DNA of 44,720 nucleotides from Bacillus sp. FJAT-29937 (GCF_001509555.1 NZ_LMAS01000008.1:170646-215365), one strand, 5' to 3'. Shown: positions 9,934-19,105, counted from the first letter of the stretch. Translations and numbers: made by a program. The notes: generated from the letters alone by a model not told the origin.

Positions 9934-11025
9934 TTATTGAATTCTTAGTTCCGTATCAAAATCAAAAAAATGGACCTTATTCATATTAAAAGCAAGCCTA
10001 ATTCTATCTCCGCGTTTAATAATAGCATCTGCATCAAGACGTGCGACAAAGCCTTGACCCTCTAAGCTCGCATTAATCATTAATTCAGCACCAGTTAGCT
10101 CGGAACCATCAACTTGAGTCACAATAACGGATCCATTTTCAATGAAAGTAGAATGACGATGAATATGTTCAGGACGAACTCCAAGGATGATATTTTTGCC
10201 TAAATAGCCTCTTTCAAGAAGAAGTTTCATTTTTCCTTCAGGTACAGGAAGGATTGTGCTGCCTGCTCTAAATCCATTCTTTTCAAGAACACCAGTGATA
10301 AAATTCATCGCGGGAGACCCAATAAATCCTCCTGCAAAAACATTTTCAGGAAGATCATATACCTCTTTAGGGGTTCCGACTTGTTGAATGACTCCATCTT
10401 TCATGACAACAATTCTAGTTGCCATCGCCATGGCTTCTGTCTGGTCATGAGTCACATAAATGGTTGTCGTTTGTAATCGCTCGTGCAGTTTGATAATCTC
10501 TGAACGCATTTGAACGCGCAGTTTTGCATCGAGATTAGATAACGGCTCGTCCATGAGAAATACCTTGGGATCACGAACAATCGCCCTTCCTAAAGCAACA
10601 CGCTGACATTGTCCTCCAGATAGAACGTTTGGCTTTTGATCTAAATATGCCTCAATACCAAGAATATGGGCTGCCTCAATTACCCGGCGGTTAATTTCCG
10701 CTTTTGAATATTTCCGGCGCTTTAGTCCAAATGCCATATTTTCATAAACGCTCAAATGGGAGTATAATGCGTAATGCTGAAAAACCATTGCCATATCCCG
10801 ATCCTTTGGAGGGACGTCATTCACCCTTTTTCCATCAATATAAAAATTCCCCTGGGAAATCTCCTCAAGTCCAGCAATCATACGCAAAGTTGTAGATTTT
10901 CCACACCCTGAAGGCCCTACGAAAACGATAAACTCCTTATCATAAATAGTAAGGCTAAAATCTTTAACAGCCTTAATTTTATTATTATAGACTTTGGAAA
11001 TATGCTCGAGTTTTAATTCAGCCAT
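9934..11025 (-). CDS. msmX: MsmX/UgpC-type ABC sugar importer ATPase
   Basis: A 363-residue ATPase of the CUT1 sugar-importer class. It has Walker A GPSGCGKST, Q-loop FQHYALYSHLS, signature LSGGQCQRVALGRA, Walker B VFLMDEP, H-loop VTHDQTEAM, and a C-terminal TOBE/MalK-like regulatory region with ILGVRPEHI. The start was moved nine codons in from the longest frame because the ATG at 11025 has an AAGGGG site and begins the conserved MAELKLEHISKVY. There are no binding-protein or permease genes beside it. B. subtilis MsmX is likewise unlinked and energises several sugar importers, so this is probably a shared ATPase. Confidence 0.88.
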   Translation of the reverse strand: MAELKLEHISKVYNNKIKAVKDFSLTIYDKEFIVFVGPSGCGKSTTLRMIAGLEEISQGNFYIDGKRVNDVPPKDRDMAMVFQHYALYSHLSVYENMAFGLKRRKYSKAEINRRVIEAAHILGIEAYLDQKPNVLSGGQCQRVALGRAIVRDPKVFLMDEPLSNLDAKLRVQMRSEIIKLHERLQTTTIYVTHDQTEAMAMATRIVVMKDGVIQQVGTPKEVYDLPENVFAGGFIGSPAMNFITGVLEKNGFRAGSTILPVPEGKMKLLLERGYLGKNIILGVRPEHIHRHSTFIENGSVIVTQVDGSELTGAELMINASLEGQGFVARLDADAIIKRGDRIRLAFNMNKVHFFDFDTELRIQ

Positions 11026-11135
11026 TTTTAAGCCCCTTATGTAAAGATTCATTTCTATTGTAACATTTACATTTAGATCCGATATGCGGCAACTATGAAT
11101 AAAAAGTCATCAGCTTATTTCAATTATGAAAAATA

Positions 11136-11144
11136 TGGTATAAT
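11136..11144 (+). promoter_or_regulatory. Extended -10 promoter upstream of the GalT-like gene
   Basis: TATAAT at 11139-11144 is preceded by TG plus one base (11136-11137), an extended -10 element. The -35 region is poor (TTATTT-like). The 5' leader would be about 140 nt. Confidence 0.5.
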
Positions 11145-11288
11145 CGTGGGAAAAGTATTTAGTAAAAACAATCTATTTTTACAATAATCTTATTATTATT
11201 CAATCATAATCGAAGGTGCACTTTTCAGAAGGTTCTTGCATTTAATATAATCGATTTATACTAATTTAGCAAAAAAGGGGGAGGAATT

Positions 11289-12311
11289 ATGGCGATCGCA
11301 TTTCAGAAAAAAGAGGAATGCTTTAAGTTTTTTGATAGCAAGGGAAATCCGATTAAGCGGAAGACTGAGATCCGTTATGATCCGATCACTGGGGAATCAT
11401 CCCGTTTAATTTATGATTCTGGATTAGTGTTTACACCGCCAGACTACACAGAAATGGCAAAACAAAATGGAGGTGCTAAATGTCCCTTTTGCCAGGAAAA
11501 CTTATTGAAAATGACTCCGGTTTTTCCGAAAGAAATTATTGAAAATGGGCGAATTATTAAAGGAGAAGCGGTAGGCTTTCCTAATCTGTTTCCTTATAGC
11601 AAGCATAACGGAGTTGTTATTTTCTCTGGTCAGCATTATGTTCGCTTGGAGGAATTTACATCTGAAACAATTACGAATGCATTTTTGGCTGCACAGGGTT
11701 ATTTAACTAGAATAATTGAGTCTGATCCTGAAGCACGCTATGTATCTATTAATTGGAATTATTTACCCTACTCTGGTGGGAGTGTTCTTCACCCTCATAT
11801 TCAGGTTTGTGCATCAGATTCACCGACAAACTATCAAGCTCTGCTCGAGGAAAAAACAAAAGCCTACGAAGGCATGAAAGACTTATTTACCAATCTTTAT
11901 GAAACGGAAAAGGCAGTGGGTGAAAGATGGATCGGAGAAAAGGGAAATGTAGCTTGGATGCATGCCTACGCTCCGAAAGGTCAAAATGATTTTGTCGCTA
12001 TATTTCCCGAAAAATATTCAATAAATGACCTCAAAGATCAAGATTGGACAGATTTTGCAGTTGGATTGAAGGTGATCTTCCAAGCTTTGACAGAACAAGG
12101 ATTTGCTAGCTTTAACTTGGCATTAAATATTTCGTTAAATGAAGATTTAAAGCAAGCCATTCATGTCCGTCTCATACCGCGTTTTACCGTTGGCATGATG
12201 GACACAAGCGACATAAACTTCTATCAGGCCCTCCACCATGAACCGCTTACATACAAAGTCCCAGAAGAGGTAGCAGCTAGAGCCCGAGAAATTTTCAAGA
12301 AAAGTATATAA
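11289..12311 (+). CDS. Galactose-1-phosphate uridylyltransferase-like (GalT/HIT superfamily) protein
   Basis: A 340-residue protein of the GalT branch of the HIT superfamily. A CPFC pair (Cys65 and Cys68) resembles the GalT zinc site. HPHIQ (168-172) matches the GalT active site, in which His170 would carry the nucleotidyl group. FPNLFPYSKHNGVVIF resembles the substrate-binding strand of GalT. No galK or galE lies nearby, so a role in Leloir galactose metabolism is uncertain; it may act on another sugar phosphate or nucleotide. Start ATG follows GGGGGAGG. It is divergent from msmX and ends at its own terminator. Confidence 0.8.
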   Translation: MAIAFQKKEECFKFFDSKGNPIKRKTEIRYDPITGESSRLIYDSGLVFTPPDYTEMAKQNGGAKCPFCQENLLKMTPVFPKEIIENGRIIKGEAVGFPNLFPYSKHNGVVIFSGQHYVRLEEFTSETITNAFLAAQGYLTRIIESDPEARYVSINWNYLPYSGGSVLHPHIQVCASDSPTNYQALLEEKTKAYEGMKDLFTNLYETEKAVGERWIGEKGNVAWMHAYAPKGQNDFVAIFPEKYSINDLKDQDWTDFAVGLKVIFQALTEQGFASFNLALNISLNEDLKQAIHVRLIPRFTVGMMDTSDINFYQALHHEPLTYKVPEEVAARAREIFKKSI

Positions 12312-12318
12312 TAATATA

Positions 12319-12368
12319 AAAAGCATGGATGCGAGCGGTTAATAGCCCAAAAGATTCATGCTTTTTTT
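12319..12368 (+). terminator. Rho-independent terminator after the GalT-like gene
   Basis: AAAAAGCATG (12319-12328) pairs with CATGCTTTTT (12358-12367) around a 29-base loop, and the right arm runs into a T-tract. Confidence 0.75.
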
Positions 12369-12396
12369 GTCTGTTATGGCAGACAGAAGTGAATCT

Positions 12397-12426
12397 TGTC
12401 GATTTTTAGCGAAAAAGGGTTATAAT
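12397..12426 (+). promoter_or_regulatory. Promoter of the histidine kinase gene
   Basis: TTGTCG (12397-12402), an 18-base spacer and TATAAT (12421-12426), followed by a second TATAAT-like stretch. The -35 overlaps TTGTCGAT, which differs at one position from the core Spo0A box TGTCGAA; that resemblance may be chance. Confidence 0.45.
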
Positions 12427-12456
12427 AAGTATTATAATTTAATGTGAGGAACTCTA

Positions 12457-13689
12457 ATGAACAAAGAGAAAATAGATTCGTTGCCGCAGCATGAAGAAAA
12501 GCGGGCACTTATCGCCTATTTACTATCCTTTTATATCACCTTAGCATTGTATGATATTTTTTATTATTTTCTATATCCCAAGTTTATTTTGCATACTGAA
12601 CCTGGCCTAATCGGTCCATTTAGCTACTGGAATTATGTAATTTTCATAAGCCTTATTCCGATATCCTATTTATTAGTGAGAAGAAATAAGCTTCATGTAA
12701 TAAAGTACTTGTATATTCTTGTTTATTTGGGAATGACGGCTTTAGGTGACATAATCATGTTTTTGGGGGAGGCAGGCGAATATCGAAGCGGAAATGTTGC
12801 GGAATTAACTTTGCTGTTGTTTTCTCCAATATTTATCAATAAACGATTTTATTGGACGGTGACCATCGTTTCGTTGTTCAGATATTTAATTGTAGGCATT
12901 ATTATAGGGTCAGCTGATGTTGTTATCCCGATGGCCATTATTAGTATTTTATCCGTTATCGCCTATATTTTCGTGGAACGCTTTTCGTCTTATATTCATG
13001 CATTGACTTCCATGCACGAGGAAATGAGGCATAAGGAAAAGCTAGCATTTATTGGACAGATGGCAGCCTCAATAGGACATGAAATAAGGAATCCGCTAGC
13101 ATCCCTAAAAGGTTTTACTCAGCTGCAAAAAGAAAAGTACGAAGATGACCAACAGTATTTTTCCATTATGGAGCAGGAAATTGACCGAATTAATTCGATC
13201 GTAAATGATTTATTGGTCCTTGGTAAACCAAGAGCCGTTCAGTTTCAAAGAAAAAACATCAATGATATTCTTACCTATGTCATTTCTATAACCGAGCAGC
13301 TGGCTAGTCAAAAGGGGATATCACTTAAATCAGAGCTTGATGAAAATATCCCTCCAGTTGTTTGTGATGAAAATCAGCTGAAGCAGGCATTTATTAATCT
13401 TCTCAAAAATGGTGTTGATTCTATGAGCGATGGAGGCTTGCTAAAGGTGAATTCCCATTATCATGCAGGCAATACATTATCAATCAGCTTTATCGATCAA
13501 GGATGTGGAATTGAACCATCCCAAATGGACAGGCTATTTGCTCCATTTTACACGACTAAGTTAGATGGAACCGGTTTAGGGCTTATGGTGACCAAAAAAA
13601 TAGTAGATGACCACCATGGCCAAATAAAGGTTGAAAGTGAATTGAAAAAAGGAACAAAGGTAGACTTGATATTGCCGGTTGGGCAATAG
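12457..13689 (+). CDS. Membrane sensor histidine kinase, sporulation-kinase-like, orphan
   Basis: A 410-residue kinase. Residues about 15-175 form five or six hydrophobic helices with little extracytoplasmic sequence, so it is an intramembrane-type sensor. The HisKA domain holds the phospho-acceptor His208 in SIGHEIRNPLASLKG. The HATPase_c domain has the N box NLLKNGVDSM, G1 GCGIEP and G2 GTGLGLMV. No response regulator is adjacent. The H-box context and architecture recall Bacillus phosphorelay kinases such as KinB, which phosphorylate Spo0F, so entry into sporulation is a reasonable inference. ATG follows TGAGGAAC. Terminators lie on both sides. Confidence 0.88.
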   Translation: MNKEKIDSLPQHEEKRALIAYLLSFYITLALYDIFYYFLYPKFILHTEPGLIGPFSYWNYVIFISLIPISYLLVRRNKLHVIKYLYILVYLGMTALGDIIMFLGEAGEYRSGNVAELTLLLFSPIFINKRFYWTVTIVSLFRYLIVGIIIGSADVVIPMAIISILSVIAYIFVERFSSYIHALTSMHEEMRHKEKLAFIGQMAASIGHEIRNPLASLKGFTQLQKEKYEDDQQYFSIMEQEIDRINSIVNDLLVLGKPRAVQFQRKNINDILTYVISITEQLASQKGISLKSELDENIPPVVCDENQLKQAFINLLKNGVDSMSDGGLLKVNSHYHAGNTLSISFIDQGCGIEPSQMDRLFAPFYTTKLDGTGLGLMVTKKIVDDHHGQIKVESELKKGTKVDLILPVGQ

Positions 13690-13714
13690 GAACTATAAAT
13701 TTTGCCTTAAAAAC

Positions 13715-13752
13715 AAAAGCCTGTGCAGGGAAATTCCATTGCGCAGGCTTTT
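13715..13752. terminator. Bidirectional terminator between kinase and DoxX-like gene
   Basis: A 13-bp stem with one wobble (13715-13727 with 13740-13752). AAAAGCC on the left and GGCTTTT on the right supply T-tracts on both strands for the convergent genes. Confidence 0.82.
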
Positions 13753-13756
13753 TGAT

Positions 13757-14137
13757 TTAGTATTTTTTCGTTGGGTGATGACTATATAAAATAAACAGCA
13801 AAATGAGCATCACAATATCTAATCTAGCATTGGCGGCAAATTGGAAAAAACCAGCGTGCAAAGTTGGAATCTTTGTTAAAATAATGGCGACAATCATAAT
13901 TCCTATTAAAGGCAATGTTGCATTTGCTACACTTCTATTTAATAAAATCAAAACGCCGCAGGCTAATTCCACGATGGCTACGATATACATGACTGAAATT
14001 GGATAAGGCAGTCCTAAGTTTACAAAATAAGTCCCCATCTCAGGATTAATAAATTTTATTATTCCAGCAATGATGAATACGTAGGCAACAGAATATCGAA
14101 TTAATTGGTCCGTTGATATGGATTTTTTAATGGCCAA
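13757..14137 (-). CDS. DoxX-like small membrane protein
   Basis: A protein of about 126 residues with four predicted transmembrane helices and the DoxX-like pattern (RYSVAYVFIIAGIIKFINP, then VELACGVLILLNR). DoxX-type proteins are quinone- or redox-associated membrane proteins, mostly uncharacterised. The start is unclear. A TTG at 14137 lies only 2 bases past an AGGAGG site, while an ATT two codons further in has the ideal 8-base spacing; there is no other start before an ATG deep in the protein. It is divergent from the hemY-like gene. Confidence 0.75.
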   Translation of the reverse strand: MAIKKSISTDQLIRYSVAYVFIIAGIIKFINPEMGTYFVNLGLPYPISVMYIVAIVELACGVLILLNRSVANATLPLIGIMIVAIILTKIPTLHAGFFQFAANARLDIVMLILLFILYSHHPTKKY

Positions 14138-14290
14138 CCCCTCCTTTATACAACTGTATGCCGTTTTCCGGACAAACAGTATATGAAAAACTCCGTGTAG
14201 TCACAAAATTGTTGGAAGATGTATCGTAGGGTATGAACATGAAGTATGGTACACTTTTTATAATCAGGATCAAAAACAGGGGTGTCAAAA

Positions 14291-15679
14291 TTGAAAACAG
14301 TATTAGTCATTGGCGGGGGAATCACTGGATTATCTGCCATATATGAGTTACATAAATGGAAAAAAGCCAATCAATCTGATGTTAGGCTAATTCTTGCAGA
14401 GGCGTCTTCAGAACTCGGCGGGAAAATCCGCACGGTTAAAGATCATAGCTTTATTATGGAGGCGGGAGCTGACTCAATAGTCTCGCGGAAAGTTAATACG
14501 ATGTCATTTATTAAAGAACTTGGTTTAGAAAATGAAGTGGTCTATAATGCATCCGGACGGTCATTTCTTTATACCGAGAATGAGCTTAAGCAGATTCCGG
14601 CAGATGCCGTATTTGGAATTCCGACAAGTGTAGAGTCCTTAGCAAAGACTACGCTTGTGTCTGCTGAGGGAAAAGTAGAAGCACTGAAGGATTTATATAC
14701 AAAAAACGATACATTTACGAAAAATGATTCCATTGGTGATTTCCTGGAATATTTCCTAGGGAAGGAATTAGTTCAAAAGCAAATTGGCCCAGTACTATCA
14801 GGTGTATATTCAGGGAAATTAACCGACCTTACAATCGCCTCAACACTTCCATATGTTTTGGACTATAAAAACGAATACGGCAGCATTATTAAAGGGTTTG
14901 AAGCGAATAAGGAAAAATTTCAAAGCGGGGGAGGAAAGAAGTTTTTTTCCTTTAAAAGCGGCTTAGGGAAGCTTATTGATGCTTATGAAGAAAAACTTGA
15001 GGATGCTGAAATATTAAAAAACACAAAGATAAATAAAATAGAGAAAAGCGGGGAGCGATATCAAGCCCTACTGCATAATCAAGAGGTTATTGAAGCAGAT
15101 TATGTTGTCCTAAGTATACCGAGTAATGAAGCTCAGAAGTTATTTAATGATTCAGAGCTGGAAAGCAGCTTCTCCCAATTTAGAAATAGCTCCCTCATTA
15201 GTGTATATGTTGGTTTTGATGTACCAGATAGTATTCTTCCTGAAGATGGGACAGGCTTTATTACTTCAGATAGTAACGATGTATTATGCAATGCCTGCAC
15301 ATGGACGAGCCGGAAGTGGGAGCACACGTCGAAAACGAAAAGTCTGCTCGTCAGACTTTTTTATAAAAGCAGTATTCCTGAATTTCCTTCATTATCAGAA
15401 ATGGATAAAGATCAATTGCTCGAAACAGCACTTTCAGATATTCACAAGAGCCTTGGAATCACAGCTAAGCCTGTCACATGCGAGATTACAAAATGGACAG
15501 ACAGTATGCCGAATTATTTAATCAGCCATCCGCATACAATAGAAAATTTAGAGAAAAAACTGTCAGCATCCTATCCAGGAATCATGCTTGCAGGCTGTTC
15601 TTATTACGGTGTGGGTATTCCAGATTGCATTGAAAATGGGTCAAATATAGCAGAGACAATTATTCGTAAACTTCAATAA
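14291..15679 (+). CDS. hemY: HemY-type protoporphyrinogen/coproporphyrinogen III oxidase
   Basis: A FAD-dependent oxidase of 462 residues from the TTG at 14291. That start was chosen because AGGGG lies 8 bases upstream; the GTG nine bases earlier sits inside that site. The N-terminal dinucleotide-binding motif is VLVIGGGITGLSA, followed by EASSELGGKIRT. Later motifs QIGPVLSGVYSGKL, NACTWTSRKW and YYGVGIPDCIENG match Gram-positive HemY (CgoX), which oxidises coproporphyrinogen III to coproporphyrin III in haem synthesis. No hemE or hemH is adjacent, whereas B. subtilis has a hemEHY operon. This may therefore be a second copy. Confidence 0.87.
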   Translation: MKTVLVIGGGITGLSAIYELHKWKKANQSDVRLILAEASSELGGKIRTVKDHSFIMEAGADSIVSRKVNTMSFIKELGLENEVVYNASGRSFLYTENELKQIPADAVFGIPTSVESLAKTTLVSAEGKVEALKDLYTKNDTFTKNDSIGDFLEYFLGKELVQKQIGPVLSGVYSGKLTDLTIASTLPYVLDYKNEYGSIIKGFEANKEKFQSGGGKKFFSFKSGLGKLIDAYEEKLEDAEILKNTKINKIEKSGERYQALLHNQEVIEADYVVLSIPSNEAQKLFNDSELESSFSQFRNSSLISVYVGFDVPDSILPEDGTGFITSDSNDVLCNACTWTSRKWEHTSKTKSLLVRLFYKSSIPEFPSLSEMDKDQLLETALSDIHKSLGITAKPVTCEITKWTDSMPNYLISHPHTIENLEKKLSASYPGIMLAGCSYYGVGIPDCIENGSNIAETIIRKLQ

Positions 15680-15690
15680 GATTGGTTTTT

Positions 15691-15722
15691 AAAAAGAACA
15701 GCCTTGGCAGCTGTTCTTTTTT
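15691..15722 (+). terminator. Rho-independent terminator after hemY
   Basis: AAAAAGAACAGC (15691-15702) pairs with GCTGTTCTTTTT (15710-15721) around a 7-base loop, with a T-run. Confidence 0.88.
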
Positions 15723-15760
15723 GACCTTACAAAGATGATCTTTCTAATTGAAAGAATTAA

Positions 15761-15812
15761 TGTTCTGTCCGAACAAAGCATAAATTGACAGGATTCCATT
15801 TCCTGCTAATGT
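15761..15812 (+). promoter_or_regulatory. Promoter and possible operator of the AraC-GyrI gene
   Basis: TTGACA (15785-15790), a 16-base spacer and TAATGT (15807-15812), with a TG extension at 15804-15805. An inverted repeat TGTTC-5 bases-GAACA (15761-15775) lies just upstream of the -35 and could be the regulator's own operator. Confidence 0.5.
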
Positions 15813-15838
15813 TAATATGAATTCAAGGGAGTGAGACG

Positions 15839-16705
15839 ATGGCTTGGATTGAATCTATCCAAAAGGCGATAGACTATATGGAGGATCATTTACATGAGGA
15901 TATTACAATTGATGAGATAGCTAAACAAGCAAATGCCTCAGCATTTCACTTTCAGCGAACTTTCACGATCTTAACAGATATATCTGTTGGTGAATATCTA
16001 AGACGAAGGCGACTAACTTTAGCAGCTCAGGACCTTTCCAGAACAAACTGCAAAATTATTGATCTAGCCTATAAATATGGCTACGACACTCCTGAAGCTT
16101 TCACAAAGGCATTTCGCCGACAGCATGGTGTTTCACCAACTGAAGCGCGAAAATATATGGGAAAGCTGAAATTCTATGAACGCTTGATCATACAGGTAAT
16201 TCTGAAAGGAGCAGAACCGATGAAGTATAATGTATTAGAAAGAGATGGTTTTCAGGTGGTTGGCATTAAGAGGGAGTTTTCTATTGTCAATGGGGAAAAT
16301 TTGTTAGGCATTCCTAAACTGTGGGATGAGGTTCTTAATGATGGAACATGTGAAAAAGTAGCACGTCTGAACAATGGGCAAATCAAAGGAGTGCTAGGTG
16401 TGTGTGCTGATAAAATAGGGGATGGGCCATCTGGGGCAATTGATTATTGGGTGGCAGCTGAATACGATGGAAATGCAGCTGAAGGTTTTTTAACATTGGA
16501 TATTCCAGCTGCCAAATGGGTTGTATTTGAAGTACATGGACCGATGCCTGAGGCGATGCAGAAGACATGGAAGAAAATCTACTCGGAGTGGTTCCCTACA
16601 AGCGGCTATGAGCATGCAGAAGGTGTACCACAATTAGAAGTATACCCTGATGATGATGCATCTAGTTCTGATTATTATTCAGAAATCTGGATTCCAGTAA
16701 AATAG
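15839..16705 (+). CDS. AraC-family regulator with GyrI-like effector domain
   Basis: A 288-residue protein. An N-terminal AraC DNA-binding domain (residues 1-108) shows two helix-turn-helix segments, ITIDEIAKQANASAFHFQRT and IIDLAYKYGYDTPEAFTKAF. A GyrI-like/SOUL-like effector-binding domain (about 123-288) begins MKYNVLERDGFQVVGIKREF. This architecture is typical of Rob- and BmrR-related multidrug or toxin-responsive activators. ATG follows GGGAGTGAG. No obvious target gene is co-oriented with it. It ends at a strong bidirectional terminator. Confidence 0.9.
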   Translation: MAWIESIQKAIDYMEDHLHEDITIDEIAKQANASAFHFQRTFTILTDISVGEYLRRRRLTLAAQDLSRTNCKIIDLAYKYGYDTPEAFTKAFRRQHGVSPTEARKYMGKLKFYERLIIQVILKGAEPMKYNVLERDGFQVVGIKREFSIVNGENLLGIPKLWDEVLNDGTCEKVARLNNGQIKGVLGVCADKIGDGPSGAIDYWVAAEYDGNAAEGFLTLDIPAAKWVVFEVHGPMPEAMQKTWKKIYSEWFPTSGYEHAEGVPQLEVYPDDDASSSDYYSEIWIPVK

Positions 16706-16710
16706 GGAAG

Positions 16711-16752
16711 TAAGAGCAGGAGCTATTCACATTTGAAAAGCTCCTGCTCTTA
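16711..16752. terminator. Bidirectional terminator
   Basis: A perfect 14-bp stem (16711-16724 with 16739-16752) lies between convergent genes. The flanking A- and T-rich bases are modest, so strength may differ by strand. Confidence 0.8.
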
Positions 16753-16755
16753 TTA

Positions 16756-17658
16756 TTAAGTATTTTGTGTTTGACTTATAGAATAATAATTGATTAAATC
16801 ATCTAACACAGCATCTAGATCAGCAAAGGTGAATCCAAGCTCTTCTGCCTTACTTGTATTTATAGACCAAGAGCCTTCAAAAGAATAAGGAGAGGCATTT
16901 TCCTTCGTTAGTTTATCCGTAATTTTTGCCTTTAGATTTAATTGCGACTCGATTTTCCCTAGCAGTTCCTTTAGTGAAATATCCTTTTTACAGCCAGGAT
17001 TGATAGGGCCAGTGAAAGAGTATGTCCCTATATCATATAAAAATTGGGCAGCATCATCAGATAAGATAAAGCTATATCTGGCTTCAGGATTGGAAAGGCC
17101 AATTTCTTCATTGTTAATGATTTTATCTATATGGAACTTTAGCCTATTTGTAAAGTCGTCCTTGCCGATAACGATTGGAAAACGGACAGCTGCGACCTCG
17201 ATCTCATTCTGAGAGAATAATAGAGCCTCAGCTGAACGCTTTGCTTCTTGATAGCCGGAATATCCACTATATTCTTCTCTCGGACGTAGCTCAAAAAGAA
17301 ACTCGTACGGATTAAAATTCTCTTCGATATGATTAACGCCAAAATCATATACAGCTTGTGTCGATGTGAAAATATATCTCTGTACTTTCCCTGTTAAAGC
17401 GTCCAATATATATTGTGCTTCCAGAGGGGATTGACATGTTTGGTCATAGACAATATCCCACCTGCGGCCCGCAAGTGCTGCGTCAATCGACTCTTTGTTT
17501 CTCCTATCCAATTTTAATCTTTCCACCTGATCTCCAAAGGGGTCCGGTGTTATTCCTCTTGTGGCAATTGTAACCTTACCGCCATTCTGCAAAAGCTTCG
17601 TAACTAATTTCTTGCCAAAAAACTGGGTTCCCCCTAGAACTAATACTCTTCTATTCAA
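16756..17658 (-). CDS. NAD-dependent epimerase/dehydratase-like SDR protein
   Basis: A 300-residue extended short-chain dehydrogenase. The Rossmann glycine motif is VLVLGGTQFFGKKL (residues 5-18), where TQFFG is characteristic of the atypical SDR/isoflavone-reductase-like branch. Substrate is unknown. YSGYQEAKRSAE holds the Tyr-x3-Lys catalytic pair (YQEAK). The ATG has a GAGGTAGC site about 6 bases upstream. It lies 79 bases downstream of the MFS carrier gene on the same strand and may be co-transcribed with it. Confidence 0.8.
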   Translation of the reverse strand: MNRRVLVLGGTQFFGKKLVTKLLQNGGKVTIATRGITPDPFGDQVERLKLDRRNKESIDAALAGRRWDIVYDQTCQSPLEAQYILDALTGKVQRYIFTSTQAVYDFGVNHIEENFNPYEFLFELRPREEYSGYSGYQEAKRSAEALLFSQNEIEVAAVRFPIVIGKDDFTNRLKFHIDKIINNEEIGLSNPEARYSFILSDDAAQFLYDIGTYSFTGPINPGCKKDISLKELLGKIESQLNLKAKITDKLTKENASPYSFEGSWSINTSKAEELGFTFADLDAVLDDLINYYSISQTQNT

Positions 17659-17737
17659 GTAGCTACCTCTTTTCTATTATGGATATTAATTAATACTAGA
17701 TATAATGGAAAATTCCTTCATTTAGTATAAATACATT

Positions 17738-18967
17738 TTAAGCAATCGTGGAAGGGGATTCTTTATGTTCTTGAGTCTTCTCCTGTAAAACATATAAATT
17801 TCGTCCGGCGCCTATGCCAGCTATCATGTAAATAATCGTAATGATAATAAGCAGGATTAACGGAATCGTCCAAGTATGAAAGAGATCAAAAATGAAACCA
17901 ATCAAAAATGGTCCAAGTGCAGCTAATAAATACCCAACGGATTGCGCCATCCCTGAAAGGTCAGAGGCTTGCTTGGCGTTTGCCGCCCGCAGCCCAATAA
18001 GAGTTAGACCGTGGCTAATAGCTGCCCCAAGGGATATACCAAGCATCATAATACAACAGATGAGAAGGGCTTTATTCGTGAAAAATAGTAATCCGAATAA
18101 ACCAGTTAAACATAGGAGGCCAATGCCAAATGCAATACTTTTTTGGTTTGGAAGCCGATCAGCAAGAATAGGAATAATGATGTTTGCAGGCAACCCGGAA
18201 AATTGGAAAATCGTAAGCATCCAGCCTGCAATAGCAATATTAAATCCTTGAGTATGCAAAATTTCAGGAAGCCAGGCAGTAATACTGAAATAAACCATTG
18301 ATTGCAATCCCATAAAGAGGGTTACCTGCCATGCTATAGATGAAAACCAAATGCGCGAGCCGGATTGTTTTTGTTTGGGGCTATCGAAGGTTGTGTTTTT
18401 CACTTTAAGTTGGGGCAGCCAAAAGCCGATAGCGATTAAAATGATTAGTGCCCACATTCCAAGGGCCATTCTCCAGCCTAAGCCAAATGAATCGGCTAGC
18501 GGGACGCTAAGACCAGGTGCTAAACCAGCAAAAACTCCCATTGAAAGAGTGTAAATGCCAGTTAATAGCCCAACTTTTCTTGGAAAGGATTGTTTGACAA
18601 TCCCAGGTAACAGTACATTGCAACCGGCAATTCCTAAACCAATCATAATTGTTCCGGAAAACAGAAGGGGAAGTGTGCTGAAGGAGCGAATGATAATTCC
18701 GGAACCCAAAATACATAGCCCAATCATGACACTCATTTCATTTCCAAGCTTTCTTGCGATTCTTGGCACAAAAGGTGATATCAGTCCGAAGGAAATGAGC
18801 GGCAAGGTAGTTAGCAACCCTGCTATTCCATTGGAAATTCCTGTTTCATCTCGGATATGCCCTGTTAAAGGACCAATCGAAGTAATCGCTGGTCTGAGAG
18901 TAAATGCAACGAAAATTATACCGATCATCAGCAATATATTTTTATTTTTCATTTGAATATTATCCAT
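17738..18967 (-). CDS. MFS transporter, CynX/NimT family
   Basis: A 409-residue protein with 12 predicted membrane helices. The N-terminal motif FVAFTLRPAITSIGPLTG is characteristic of the CynX/NimT/YycB carrier group, which includes cyanate and nitroimidazole transporters. Short basic loops such as PRIARKLGNE match the MFS loop 2-3 region. Start ATG lies 11 bases after GGGGGA, a slightly long spacing. The next gene on this strand is the SDR epimerase. Substrate unknown. Confidence 0.85.
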   Translation of the reverse strand: MDNIQMKNKNILLMIGIIFVAFTLRPAITSIGPLTGHIRDETGISNGIAGLLTTLPLISFGLISPFVPRIARKLGNEMSVMIGLCILGSGIIIRSFSTLPLLFSGTIMIGLGIAGCNVLLPGIVKQSFPRKVGLLTGIYTLSMGVFAGLAPGLSVPLADSFGLGWRMALGMWALIILIAIGFWLPQLKVKNTTFDSPKQKQSGSRIWFSSIAWQVTLFMGLQSMVYFSITAWLPEILHTQGFNIAIAGWMLTIFQFSGLPANIIIPILADRLPNQKSIAFGIGLLCLTGLFGLLFFTNKALLICCIMMLGISLGAAISHGLTLIGLRAANAKQASDLSGMAQSVGYLLAALGPFLIGFIFDLFHTWTIPLILLIIITIIYMIAGIGAGRNLYVLQEKTQEHKESPSTIA

Positions 18968-19105
18968 AGATATTAATTCCCCCAGTATTCAGTACAAAAT
19001 AGATCCTTCATGGTGTTTCTATTCAGTTGTTGAAAAATCATCAGGAGAATCATTCATGTTTGCATAATTATAGTGAATATTCGGAATTTTGTATAGGGGT
19101 AATGT

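Noticed and set aside
14146..14370. 74-codon minus-strand frame across the doxX/hemY gap
   Set aside because: No ribosome site and it overlaps the conserved FAD-binding start of hemY.
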